DNA of 64,000 nucleotides from CAYQPF01 sp964419225 (lineage in GTDB: Bacteria; Cloacimonadota; Cloacimonadia; Cloacimonadales; CAYQPF01), in NCBI GenBank assembly GCA_964419225.1, contig CAYQPF010000009.1, positions 1 through 64,000 on the forward strand, written 5' to 3'. Below are positions 7,739 to 17,008 of the stretch, one piece after another. Position 1 is the stretch's first letter; each line of letters starts with the position of its first letter. Made by a program: the position numbers and the translations under genes. The notes under the pieces were generated by a model that was not told where the DNA came from, made no database searches, and worked only from the letters and a program-made list of their open reading frames with translations.

Positions 7739-9118
7739 ATGAATAATATAAAGAGTATCCTGCTGCTTTTCAGAGAGTTCCCGAATCGGATCATAATTTC
7801 TTGGTTTATCCTGGTTCTATTCCTTTTTATTACTCCTTTCTTAGCAGCTCAGACTAATAATTTCATCTTTAAGGGCCAAGCTTTTACAGGTGTTTTTCAA
7901 AATGTCAATAACAACCATTTTCATCCTGATTCAGCTAATATTAGCGTATCTAAGGATCAACTGATCCTCAAGCTAAGAAAGGTGGAAGATGGCTTTCATT
8001 CGAGTGAAATAAAGACAACAGAGTCGGTCGGGTATGGTTACTATGAAGTTGAAATGCAGGCAGACTGGCGAAAAATGGACAAGAATCTTGTTTTTGGTTT
8101 CTTCACCTGGAATGATGATCCCCAAGCTGATCCCTACAACAGTGAAATTGATATTGAATACTCTTACTGGGGGAAAAAACAAAAAAAGAATCTGCAATAT
8201 ACTCTGCAGCCTTTATACAATGAATTTAATCAGCCCAGATTCTACTTTCCGGTTAACAATATCTGGACCGGAAAAGTTAAGCATTGTTTTTGGTGGTATC
8301 CCGATGAAATAAAATTCTCCAGTTACAAGCAAAATAATAAAGGTGAATGGCTCAAGATAGATGGCTGGAGCTACAGTGCCTTCGACGCTCCCATTCTAAA
8401 TATGACAGGCATTCCCCGTCCTTGTTTGGACACACACTTACGGTTGAATCTTTGGATTTATAATGTAAGTGCCAAAATTCTAGCATCTATTCCTAAGAAT
8501 GAGTATCAAGTTAGCATCAATAAAGTCAACTATACTCCTCTATTTGCGAATAAGAGCAATCATCTGTCTTATAGGACAAACACCTTGAATTTCCTGCAGG
8601 ATACGACAAAAGTGAATTGGAGTAAAACGACCCCGGATACATTACTCGACCTTGATTTTGCCGATCTTGATCACGATGGTTTGAATGAAATTATTACGGT
8701 AGCACGACTGATCGATGATGAATTTAAACTACAGGTTTTCAATCAGAAAGGGGAATTATTACTGGAAAGGAATTTCTATGGCCTTGCCTATCCCCATGAA
8801 AATACTCTCTCCATTTTCTCTCAAAAAGGTTCCAACACTTCTGATTTGATTCTCAACTACAAAACATCTGACAAAAAAGATCTGTTCGAAAAGGTCCGAA
8901 TCTCCCATTCTGATAAATCTCTGCAAATGACATTTAATTGGAAAATCGTCCTTCTTAAAGACAAATTCACGACTATTGAAGCATCTGATGATGCTGACCA
9001 CGATGGTCAGCCTGATTACAAAATTGCTCCTCATAAATATCTTTTAGCCTCGACTGGAGAATTAATCGATACATCTTTCAAAGCCAATCTGAAAGAACTC
9101 CTTCAAAAACTGTTCTAG
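7739..9118 (+). CDS. Secreted GH16-like jelly-roll protein with calcium-loop C-terminus
   Basis: A 459-residue protein. An unusually long N-terminal signal has its hydrophobic core at ~18-35 and ends LAAQ near residue 38. Residues ~45-270 fit a family-16 glycoside hydrolase fold: 'GYGYYEVEMQADW' and 'NLVFGFFTW' precede NSEIDIEYS, the GH16 catalytic E-x-D-x-E motif (E136, D138, E140), followed by late Trp-rich strands. All three acidic residues are present, so polysaccharide hydrolysis is possible; the substrate cannot be told. Residues ~300-459 contain 'DLDHDGLNE' and 'DADHDGQPD', calcium-binding loops like FG-GAP/VCBS or dockerin-type repeats. The ATG is the only candidate because an in-frame stop lies at 7706-7708. 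No good SD is seen. Confidence 0.75.
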   Translation: MNNIKSILLLFREFPNRIIISWFILVLFLFITPFLAAQTNNFIFKGQAFTGVFQNVNNNHFHPDSANISVSKDQLILKLRKVEDGFHSSEIKTTESVGYGYYEVEMQADWRKMDKNLVFGFFTWNDDPQADPYNSEIDIEYSYWGKKQKKNLQYTLQPLYNEFNQPRFYFPVNNIWTGKVKHCFWWYPDEIKFSSYKQNNKGEWLKIDGWSYSAFDAPILNMTGIPRPCLDTHLRLNLWIYNVSAKILASIPKNEYQVSINKVNYTPLFANKSNHLSYRTNTLNFLQDTTKVNWSKTTPDTLLDLDFADLDHDGLNEIITVARLIDDEFKLQVFNQKGELLLERNFYGLAYPHENTLSIFSQKGSNTSDLILNYKTSDKKDLFEKVRISHSDKSLQMTFNWKIVLLKDKFTTIEASDDADHDGQPDYKIAPHKYLLASTGELIDTSFKANLKELLQKLF

Positions 9119-9204
9119 AGAGTATATTTAAACTACTCTCAGGATTTCTGACTAGCCACAAGAAGCACAATATACACAAAAGAAAATTGGAATTTCGACA
9201 TTTC

Positions 9205-9232
9205 TTGACGTTACAAACCAAATAAATATATT
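9205..9232 (+). promoter_or_regulatory. Putative promoter of the ATPase/nuclease gene
   Basis: TTGACG (9205-9210), a 16-bp spacer, TATATT (9227-9232). It sits about 30 nt before the GTG start at 9263. Confidence 0.45.
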
Positions 9233-9262
9233 GTCTTTAGTTAGCTAAAAATGGAGGCAAAA

Positions 9263-10807
9263 GTGAGGAAATTATCTTTAGGTATTCAGGATTTTAAAGA
9301 AATCCGGGAAAACAATTATATCTATATAGATAAGTCTGAAATCTATTACAATTTGATAACTTCTTTAAAATATTGCTTCCTTTCCAGGCCCCGGCGTTTT
9401 GGCAAATCGGTGTTAATCAGTACTCTGGGAGAAATGTTTTTGGGTAACAAAGAACTATTTAAAGGACTCTGGATCTATGATAAAATCGAGTGGCAAAAGT
9501 ATCCGGTTCTGAGGTTTGATTTTTCTCAGATAGCATACAAACAAATACCTTTAGCCGAAGGTATTAATCTTGAGTTAAGAAAAATCGCACAAACTTATGA
9601 TATTATTCTTGATTCAATTGATAATAAATTCAATTTTCGTATTCTTATTGAAGAATTGTCTGCTAAATCCAATTCACAGGTTGTGATCCTGATTGATGAA
9701 TATGATAAACCTATCATAGATTATCTGGGAAAAGATCTTGATCAGGCAGAAGAAAACAGAGATATTCTGAAGAATTTCTATTCTGTGATCAAGCCGATGG
9801 ACAGTTTTTTAAAATTTGTTTTACTCACAGGAGTAAGCAAATTTTCCAAAGTATCTATCTTCTCCGATTTGAATAATTTGAAAGATATCACAGGAGACTC
9901 CGCTTATTCTGAGATCCTGGGTTATACAGAAAAAGAGATTATTGATAATTACCCTGAATATTTAGAGCAGGCCAGTAAACATCTCAATATACCTTTTGAT
10001 GAATTAATTCTCCAAATCAAAGAAATGTATAATGGCTACTCTTTTGACGGCAAAAAGCAAGTCTATAACCCCTTCTCAGTTCTAAATTTTTTGGGAGAAA
10101 AGGAGTTTAAGAACTATTGGTTTGACTCAGGCACTCCTACTTTTCTGGTCGATTTTATTAAGCAGAACTTAATCGATCCCCAAGAATTGAATCAGGCCAT
10201 GGTTACAGACACTTTTTTTAGTAAGTTCGATCTCAGAAATCTGGATATTGTTTCTTTAATGTTTCAAACCGGATATTTAACAATCACGAAAAAGGATTCA
10301 CAAGGAATATATTATTTGGACTACCCCAACAAGGAAGTGCAGATCTCATTTTACAAGCACCTATTGGAAGTGTATAACTATCTTCAGCTTGGTAAAAATG
10401 ATACTCTGATTGTGAGGATCATGAAGGCCTTTAACCAAAAAGATATCGAGTCAATCGTCCAGCATTTCAAATCTCTTTTTGCCTCCATTCCTTATGAAAT
10501 CTTCCTCAAAGATTATGAAGCCTATTATCATTCCATAATTTACATTGCTTTAAACCTGATCGGTGTTTATTTGAAAGCAGAAGTTCAAACGAATAAAGGC
10601 AGAATTGATGCAGTTATGGAAACCGATAATTATGTTTATATCCTGGAATTCAAAATCGGCCTGGCTGAGACTGCTCTTCAACAGATCAAAGACCAGAAAT
10701 ACTACGAAAAGTATCAAAGTTCATGTAAAGAGATAATTCTACTTGGCATTGGTTTCACCAAAGAGGACAGAAATATTTGTGAATATCTTTGCCAAATGAT
10801 GGATTAA
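9263..10807 (+). CDS. AAA-ATPase-like / PD-(D/E)XK nuclease-domain protein
   Basis: A 514-residue cytoplasmic protein. I prefer GTG 9263 over ATG 9251 because the SD GGAGG (9253-9257) lies inside the longer reading frame at correct spacing to the GTG. The resulting start (MRKLSLGIQDF..IRENNYIYIDK) matches how this family usually begins. Residues ~38-55 hold a modified P-loop (SRPRRFGKSVLISTL) and residues ~140-150 hold Walker B (VVILIDEYDKP). The C-terminus has a PD-(D/E)XK nuclease core: GRID (D449) then ILEFK (E462, K464). This is the AAA-ATPase-like plus PDDEXK_9 architecture, abundant as multi-copy genes in Bacteroidota-like genomes. Its role is unclear; a defence or mobile-element link is often suggested. 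It has its own promoter. Confidence 0.88.
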   Translation: MRKLSLGIQDFKEIRENNYIYIDKSEIYYNLITSLKYCFLSRPRRFGKSVLISTLGEMFLGNKELFKGLWIYDKIEWQKYPVLRFDFSQIAYKQIPLAEGINLELRKIAQTYDIILDSIDNKFNFRILIEELSAKSNSQVVILIDEYDKPIIDYLGKDLDQAEENRDILKNFYSVIKPMDSFLKFVLLTGVSKFSKVSIFSDLNNLKDITGDSAYSEILGYTEKEIIDNYPEYLEQASKHLNIPFDELILQIKEMYNGYSFDGKKQVYNPFSVLNFLGEKEFKNYWFDSGTPTFLVDFIKQNLIDPQELNQAMVTDTFFSKFDLRNLDIVSLMFQTGYLTITKKDSQGIYYLDYPNKEVQISFYKHLLEVYNYLQLGKNDTLIVRIMKAFNQKDIESIVQHFKSLFASIPYEIFLKDYEAYYHSIIYIALNLIGVYLKAEVQTNKGRIDAVMETDNYVYILEFKIGLAETALQQIKDQKYYEKYQSSCKEIILLGIGFTKEDRNICEYLCQMMD

Positions 10808-11127
10808 ACAATAATTACACTTCATTAGAAATAATTAAATTTCAGCGAATCGTCAGATAAGTAAACTTACTCCAGAAAACAATAGTCAAAAAACCACTTT
10901 TTTATCCAAAATACGCCATGAACACCAAGGATGAAGAGGGGAGTGATATAGTTGAGAGTTGAGAGTTAATAGTTGAGAGTTGGAGAAAGAGAGAAAAAGA
11001 GACGCAAGTATGCGTCTCTACATTGCTTATTCCAGACTAATAAATAATCTATACTCGCATCATATGATAAAAAGGTCACTGATGTTATAACACATTAGTA
11101 TATGTTGTTTGCTAATGCTGTTTGGTG
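10808..11127. repeat. Intergenic region with short tandem repeats and a hairpin
   Basis: No gene. It includes a GTTGAGAGTTGAGAGTTAATAG tandem (about 10951-10981). It also includes a perfect 9-bp hairpin (AGAGACGCA, loop AGTA, TGCGTCTCT; 10998-11019) of a type widespread in bacterial intergenic repeats. No T-tract follows the hairpin. Confidence 0.6.
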
Positions 11128-13680
11128 CTATTTAACTACCATCAGCTTGCGAGCCTGAGTCTTATCGGGGATTGTTAATCTGCAGAAATAAATACCAGAA
11201 GCAACGCCTGTATTCTCGCCATTCTTACCATTCCATTCGACAGAATGGGTTCCCTGAGCCATTTCTTTTTTGATCAAAGTTCTGACTAACTGCCCTTTCA
11301 GATTATAGATTTCCAGTTTCACCTGGCTGGTTTTGGCAAGACTAAAAGATATCGTGGTTGAGGGATTAAAAGGATTTGGATAAATGGAATTTATGCCATC
11401 TGTTAAAGCAGGATCATTCACATCGTTATTCGCAACAACATGGTATTTTAAAGGTCCGATCATTGTCGGGTTCCCGTTGGTGGTCATAGCTTTCAACCAA
11501 TAGTAATTATCGGAATTATTAACAGGCGCAGGATCCTGGAAAGTAAAATTCTTGTCATTCCCGGAAACTACTCCGTTTGTGATAAATTGATTGGTCACCT
11601 GTACGGCATTATTATAATTTGACGAAAGTCCTCTATAGACATAGTATCCTGCTATACCGGGATTTGTATCTTCTGTCCAATGCAGATTGATTGTATTTTC
11701 TTCAGTTGTAATATTAAAAATGGAAACAGGTTGGACAAGTAAATTCTGTTGTGGACTGAACAATACAGCAACGTTTTGATCAGAATTTGTCCGGAAAATA
11801 CTACCACCAGCTCCGTTAAAAGCATATTGCACGCCTTTTGTACCCTGTTGATTCTCAATACCAACAGAACATGCATTTAAAGGTAGTTCATCAGATTTAG
11901 CCAAATATTGAATTTTGACATGACCGTCAGAGTATAAAATTACCTGAGCGGTAACCCAATCAGCTAAACTCCCTCCTGAAACGCCCAAATGATCAAAAGT
12001 GATCACAAAACTATAAGCGTTACCACCGTAATAGATACGGGAACCAGAATTGGGGAAAAATTCCATATCACTCCAAAAGGCAGCAATAAAGTTATTGGGT
12101 ATGGTTGCAGTTGGTATCGCACGGTTTAACATATTGCTTGTACCTGATCCAAATGTCAGTAAACCGTTAGTGCCGATATATACTGTAGTGTAATCGTTCC
12201 CATAAAAGTTAAAAGTAAAAGGCAGTGTTACAGGGCCAAAGTAGCCATCATCCGTAGTTCCATTGCCCCCCTGATTAATGCTTCCATTGTTGGAACAACC
12301 TGTAATATCGTATAAACTAAGCATTTGTCCCATTTCTATCCAATTATACATAGGGTGAAAAGTGCTTTGATTGATGTTATTGGAAAAATAATAACCACCA
12401 AATACTGTTGAAGCATCACCTCCGCCATAGTTATAATCATTGGCAAACCCAAGCAGATTAACATCATGTGTAGCAGATCCACTCTCTGTGATTACCATAT
12501 TCACATTCTTTTGGCCGGCAGACATGGGTACAAATTTCACGGCGAAAGACATACTCGCGTTGGAAGTGAGTGTAGCAGGATATGTATTGCCATCCATTAC
12601 AACAAAATCAGGAGAATTTAACACAGCAGAGTTTATCACCAACTCGCCAGTACCTAAATTAGTGACGACGAAAGTTTGACTGGCAGTTTCATCTCCCACA
12701 TTACAAGTGCCGAAATCTTTACTTGTTGGGGTAATCTGAAAAATCGGCTCACTGGAGATCTTGGTTATTGTTGTACTGAGATAATTGTTACTATTATTAT
12801 CACCGGTTATGGTAAGGTGAGAATTGATTGTATAAGAGCCTATCGTATTAAATGAGGCCATTCCGCAAAATATGGATGAACTTACATTGGGACTGAGTGT
12901 CCCGTTATTGATCTGAGTTTGAGGCATGGTGTGCACAGACCCGTCAGGTTTTGTGATAGAAACATCCAGAGTGGCGTTGGTTGTATTGAAATTTACAGTT
13001 TCTGTACCCATATTTTTTATTTTGATTCGTACAGAATCAGAAGTGGTACAATAAGAATTATTCAGGGGTGAATCCACAGAATTAACAGCTAAATCCAATC
13101 CGGAAGCCGGGCTGATCGTTATCTTGATATTTGCTCTGCCATTATTTATTGATCCTAATTGATCAACCGGGGGGGTATTATCTCCAAACCAATACTGATG
13201 TGTATTAGCGTAGTGACTGAAATTAAAAGTCGGATACACAGGATTACCTTCACCGCCATAATTAGTTTCACAGAGAACCATGATATTTCCACCTGTATAA
13301 TTGAAGGGAGTCGTCAGACTGATCGTTCTCCAAGAGGCTGAACTAAAAGTGAGTGTACTTTGATATACCAAAGTAGCTCCCGCCAGCATGTTGTTCCAGG
13401 TCATCTGAGCCTGAGCACTGGCAGTTGTATTTTTGATGTAAATTTTTAAAGGTACAGCATAAGTTGAGGTAGATTGTACACACCAACCCAAGGCTGTAAT
13501 ATTACCAGTTAACCCTTGCAATTCAGTCGCTGTATATAAAGCTGAAGTTCTTTCATATCCCCACTGAATGCCAAAAGGCTGTCTTTGACTCGAATTTTCT
13601 GTCCCTATTGTGATGACAGTTTGGGCAAATAACTGACAAAATAGCAATAGCCCCAATAAAATTAAAATCTGTTTCTTCAT
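11128..13680 (-). CDS. T9SS-secreted multidomain surface protein
   Basis: An 850-residue exported protein. Residues 1-20 are a signal peptide ending CQLFAQ. Residues ~20-190 are a beta-rich domain with 'SASWRTISLTTPFNYTGGN'. Residues ~190-310 look CARDB-like. Residues ~310-415 are an HYDIN/'choice-of-anchor D'-like domain ('KDFGTCNVGDETASQTF'). Residues ~420-640 resemble a nidogen-like region ('TVYIGTNGLLTFGSG', 'AAFWSDMEFF'). An Fn3 domain spans ~650-755. Residues ~765-850 form a canonical type A T9SS C-terminal domain: 'YPNPFNPSTTISF', 'VKLEIYNLKGQLVRTL', 'GIYFCRL', ending ARKLMVVK. This implies export through a Por-type system and surface attachment or release. It is the only clear T9SS signal in the window. 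SD GGAGG lies before the ATG. A substrate-binding or adhesive role is likely; no catalytic motif is seen. Confidence 0.85.
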   Translation of the reverse strand: MKKQILILLGLLLFCQLFAQTVITIGTENSSQRQPFGIQWGYERTSALYTATELQGLTGNITALGWCVQSTSTYAVPLKIYIKNTTASAQAQMTWNNMLAGATLVYQSTLTFSSASWRTISLTTPFNYTGGNIMVLCETNYGGEGNPVYPTFNFSHYANTHQYWFGDNTPPVDQLGSINNGRANIKITISPASGLDLAVNSVDSPLNNSYCTTSDSVRIKIKNMGTETVNFNTTNATLDVSITKPDGSVHTMPQTQINNGTLSPNVSSSIFCGMASFNTIGSYTINSHLTITGDNNSNNYLSTTITKISSEPIFQITPTSKDFGTCNVGDETASQTFVVTNLGTGELVINSAVLNSPDFVVMDGNTYPATLTSNASMSFAVKFVPMSAGQKNVNMVITESGSATHDVNLLGFANDYNYGGGDASTVFGGYYFSNNINQSTFHPMYNWIEMGQMLSLYDITGCSNNGSINQGGNGTTDDGYFGPVTLPFTFNFYGNDYTTVYIGTNGLLTFGSGTSNMLNRAIPTATIPNNFIAAFWSDMEFFPNSGSRIYYGGNAYSFVITFDHLGVSGGSLADWVTAQVILYSDGHVKIQYLAKSDELPLNACSVGIENQQGTKGVQYAFNGAGGSIFRTNSDQNVAVLFSPQQNLLVQPVSIFNITTEENTINLHWTEDTNPGIAGYYVYRGLSSNYNNAVQVTNQFITNGVVSGNDKNFTFQDPAPVNNSDNYYWLKAMTTNGNPTMIGPLKYHVVANNDVNDPALTDGINSIYPNPFNPSTTISFSLAKTSQVKLEIYNLKGQLVRTLIKKEMAQGTHSVEWNGKNGENTGVASGIYFCRLTIPDKTQARKLMVVK

Positions 13681-13994
13681 TTATTCCTCCATGGAATCTG
13701 TTTATTTATTAACATAATTTAACATATCTTAAAAAAGCAATTTACATTCCAACTTATGCAAATGTGATTATCCGTCTTAGAAAATTCTTGTCACCTACAT
13801 TCAATTTCAACTAATTCTATCAATACATCATTTTTTTTGTATCCCTTCTGAAGTCAAGGAAACACTTGACAAAAAATTCTTTTCTTCACTAAAATGGCAT
13901 GTATTATTCAAAAATGTGATATTAACAATAACATTTTTCCAGACTAATCATCTCTGAATAATATTTAATTGAGAAATACAGATGAGGTGTGTGT
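13681..13994. other. Intergenic region between divergent genes
   Basis: AT-rich, with no gene. It carries the -35/-10 pair at 13866-13895 and, at its right edge, the SD GAGG (13984-13987). The leader before the kinase is ~100 nt. No conserved RNA structure is recognised. Confidence 0.5.
13866..13895 (+). promoter_or_regulatory. Putative promoter of the sensor kinase
   Basis: TTGACA (13866-13871), an 18-bp spacer, TAAAAT (13890-13895). Confidence 0.45.
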
Positions 13995-16910
13995 ATGGAT
14001 AATGAAATCAAAAAAACAATTCTCCTGGTTGAGGATGAATTTCTCATTGCAATGGCAGAAAAACAGGCTCTGGAAAAATACAACTACAATATTCTTGTAG
14101 TGAATTCCGGAGAAAAAGCCATTGCAGCAGTTGAAAGTACTGACACAATAGATCTTATTCTCATGGACATCAATCTGGGAAATGGCCTTGATGGAACAGA
14201 GGCAGCTGAAATTATACTCAGATCACATGACATCCCTTTGATCTTCCTTTCTTCACATACAGAAAGAGAAATTGTAGAAAAAACTGAGGATATTACTTCC
14301 TATGGTTACATTGTAAAGAATTTGAGCGAAACAGTGCTTGTAGCATCAATAAAAATGGCCTTCAAATTATTCGAAGCGAAAATTAAGGAAAGAAAAAAAG
14401 AAGAAGCTCTGCGGATGAGCGAAGAGAGAAACCTATTAATCAACAACTCCAGTCGTGACTGTATTTATAGTTATGATGGCTGCAATGGCAGATTTACCAG
14501 TGCAAACAGGGCTTTATGTGATATTTTACAGCTGGAAGAGTCACAAATTATTGGAAAAACTCACGCAGAATTGGGCTTCCCCCCCCATATCTGTGAAGAA
14601 TGGGAGGTATTACATAAACAGGTTTATACCACTAATAATACAGTGATTGCAGAAACATCAGCACCAATGCCAGACGGCCTTATCCATTATTATGAAGTGG
14701 TTTTAAACCCCTTACATGATCTTGCCGGTAAAATCATTGGGATCGGCGGTTCAACAAGAGATATTTCTAAGCAAAAAGAAGAACAAAGATTGCTAAAAGA
14801 AAGTGATGTAAAGTTCAGAAGTCTTTTTCAAAATATTAATTCTATTTTTACCCTTTATGAAGTCGTGCTGGATAACAATGGTAATCCGTGCGACTATCGT
14901 TACCTGGATTTAAACTCTGCTTTTGAAGATCTCGTAAAAATGAAAGCATCCGACCTGATCGGTAAAACATTGTTGGAAATATTTCCTCAAACAGAAAGTT
15001 ATTGGCTTGAGGCTTTTCAGAAAGCATACTTAACAGGTAAACCAGTCAAATTTGAACAATACAGCAGCGAGCTTGATATTTATATGGAGTTGAATATCTT
15101 CTCTCCGCAAAAAGGTCAACTCGCTTTACTCAGTACTGATACTACAGAAAGAAAAAAAGAGATGAAATTGAGAGAGCAAATAAGTCAAAATTATGAAGCA
15201 TTTTTTAATGCAATTGATGACTTACTTTTTGTAATTGATACTCAGGGAAAGATCCTGCACACAAATTCCACAGTTAATAAAAGACTTGGCTATACTAAAG
15301 AAGAACTATTTGGTCAATCAGTACTTATAGTACATCCTCCGGAACGACGTGATGAAGCAGGGAGAATAGTTGATGAAATGCTACAGGGAATAACGGAATT
15401 TTGTTCTGTTCCTGCCGTAACGAAATCAGGAATTCAGATTCCGGCAGAAACAAGAATTTCCAGAGGTATCTGGAACGACCAACCCGTCATTTTTGGTGTA
15501 ACAAAAGATATTTCCAGATTAAAATTATCAGAGGAGAAATTCTCAAAGTTGTTTCAAACAAATCCATCTGCCTGTAGTTTAAGTAATGTGGAGAGTCATA
15601 AGTATATCGAAGTAAATGAAGCATTTTATACTTTATTTGGTTTTGAAAAAGACGAAGTTTTTGGTAAAACTGCCACAGATTTGGGTATAACCACAAGAGA
15701 ACAAATGAAGGAACTAATCCAAAAAGCTGGAAATGAAAAATTAGTAAACATTGAAACTGTTTTGAAAACAAAAAATGGTGATACGAAAAATGTGATTTTA
15801 ACAGCAGATACCATATATATTCAGGAAAAGAAATATCGTTTTACCACGGTAACTGATATTACTGAACTTAAAAAAACAGAAGAAGCTTTGATAAAAAGTG
15901 AAAACATGTACAGACTACTTACTGAAAGTATGAAAGATGTGATCTGGATTAGGGATATAGATACTATGCATTATACCTATATAAGTCCATCAATAGAAAA
16001 ACTGCGTGGATTCACAGTTGAAGAGGCAATGGAAGAACCGGTTTATGCTCAATTGACCCCGGAAAACTATGAAAACCTGTTAAAAGTAATAAATCAACGC
16101 AAAGCTGATTTTCTCTCGGGTAAAGAACATCCTGATAAATTCTATGTGGATGAGGCCGAATTAATCTGTAAAAATGGATCAACTATTTGGGCAGAAATAA
16201 CTCTCAGTTACAGTTTAAACCAAACTACCGGGCATGTTGAGACACGCGGATTGACACGTGATATCACTGAAAAAAAACTTGCCGAGGATAAAATCAAAGC
16301 CCACCTTGCAGAGAAGGAACTTATTCTCAAAGAAGTACATCACCGGATCAAGAATAATATGAGTACAATCAAAGCCCTGTTAAATCTGCAGGTAGATACT
16401 CTGCAGGATCCAATTGCCATCGGAGCACTGGAAGATGCCTCTAACAGACTGCAAAGTATGATGATTTTGTACGATAAATTGTATCTCTCCAGTAATTATT
16501 CTGAAATGCTGATCACTGAATATCTACCACCCTTGATTGATCAAATCCTCTACAATTTTCCCAACAACCTCAATATGAGTGTGGAAAAGTGCCTTGATTA
16601 TTTTGTTCTGGATGCTAAAAGACTGTCTCTTTTGGGAATCATTATAAATGAGCTTCTCACTAATATTATGAAATATGCTTTTGTCGGCAGAAAAAATGGT
16701 TTAATCACGATCTCTCTGACTCGGCAAAATGATGTTGTTACTTTAATTCTTCAGGATAACGGTAACGGCATTCCGGAATCCATCAACCTTGAAAACTCAC
16801 CCGGATTCGGATTGATGCTTATTGGAATTCTCACGAAGCAATTAAAAGGAAAGATCTCACTCGAACGGATCGAGGGAACCAAAGTTACTCTGGAGTTCAA
16901 CAAAATTTAG
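13995..16910 (+). CDS. Hybrid sensor kinase: REC - five PAS - HisKA_2-type kinase
   Basis: A 971-residue soluble signalling protein with no membrane segment. ATG 13995 is preferred over GTG 13989 because GAGG (13984-13987) is spaced correctly for it. Residues 1-125 are a response-regulator receiver: acidic pair E13/D14, phospho-acceptor D58 (LILMDINLG), SSHT switch region and K108. Five PAS domains follow, beginning near SRDCIYSYDG, INSIFTLYEV, IDDLLFVIDT, NPSACSLSNV and MKDVIWIRDI. The kinase core has a HisKA_2-type H-box (EVHHRIKNN, H782/H783) and a HATPase with NELLTNIMKYAF, DNGNGIP and GFGLMLIG. The receiver at the N-terminus suggests an input from another kinase. No response regulator is adjacent, so it is an orphan here. 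A hairpin terminator follows. Confidence 0.92.
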   Translation: MDNEIKKTILLVEDEFLIAMAEKQALEKYNYNILVVNSGEKAIAAVESTDTIDLILMDINLGNGLDGTEAAEIILRSHDIPLIFLSSHTEREIVEKTEDITSYGYIVKNLSETVLVASIKMAFKLFEAKIKERKKEEALRMSEERNLLINNSSRDCIYSYDGCNGRFTSANRALCDILQLEESQIIGKTHAELGFPPHICEEWEVLHKQVYTTNNTVIAETSAPMPDGLIHYYEVVLNPLHDLAGKIIGIGGSTRDISKQKEEQRLLKESDVKFRSLFQNINSIFTLYEVVLDNNGNPCDYRYLDLNSAFEDLVKMKASDLIGKTLLEIFPQTESYWLEAFQKAYLTGKPVKFEQYSSELDIYMELNIFSPQKGQLALLSTDTTERKKEMKLREQISQNYEAFFNAIDDLLFVIDTQGKILHTNSTVNKRLGYTKEELFGQSVLIVHPPERRDEAGRIVDEMLQGITEFCSVPAVTKSGIQIPAETRISRGIWNDQPVIFGVTKDISRLKLSEEKFSKLFQTNPSACSLSNVESHKYIEVNEAFYTLFGFEKDEVFGKTATDLGITTREQMKELIQKAGNEKLVNIETVLKTKNGDTKNVILTADTIYIQEKKYRFTTVTDITELKKTEEALIKSENMYRLLTESMKDVIWIRDIDTMHYTYISPSIEKLRGFTVEEAMEEPVYAQLTPENYENLLKVINQRKADFLSGKEHPDKFYVDEAELICKNGSTIWAEITLSYSLNQTTGHVETRGLTRDITEKKLAEDKIKAHLAEKELILKEVHHRIKNNMSTIKALLNLQVDTLQDPIAIGALEDASNRLQSMMILYDKLYLSSNYSEMLITEYLPPLIDQILYNFPNNLNMSVEKCLDYFVLDAKRLSLLGIIINELLTNIMKYAFVGRKNGLITISLTRQNDVVTLILQDNGNGIPESINLENSPGFGLMLIGILTKQLKGKISLERIEGTKVTLEFNKI

Positions 16911-16914
16911 AGTA

Positions 16915-16942
16915 AACCGAAACAGTATATACTGCTTCGGTT
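16915..16942. terminator. Bidirectional hairpin terminator
   Basis: AACCGAAACAGTA / TACTGCTTCGGTT pair with one mismatch between two convergent genes (stops at 16910 and 17009). The T-tract is weak on both sides. Confidence 0.55.
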
Positions 16943-17008
16943 ATCATGATTTTCCTCTGTTAATTGCCAATTTTTCTATTCTAACCTGTTCTTATCCTCA
17001 TCTCAGAA

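Noticed and set aside
10998..11019. Perfect hairpin as terminator
   Set aside because: No T-tract on either strand; it matches a common intergenic GAGACGC repeat type.
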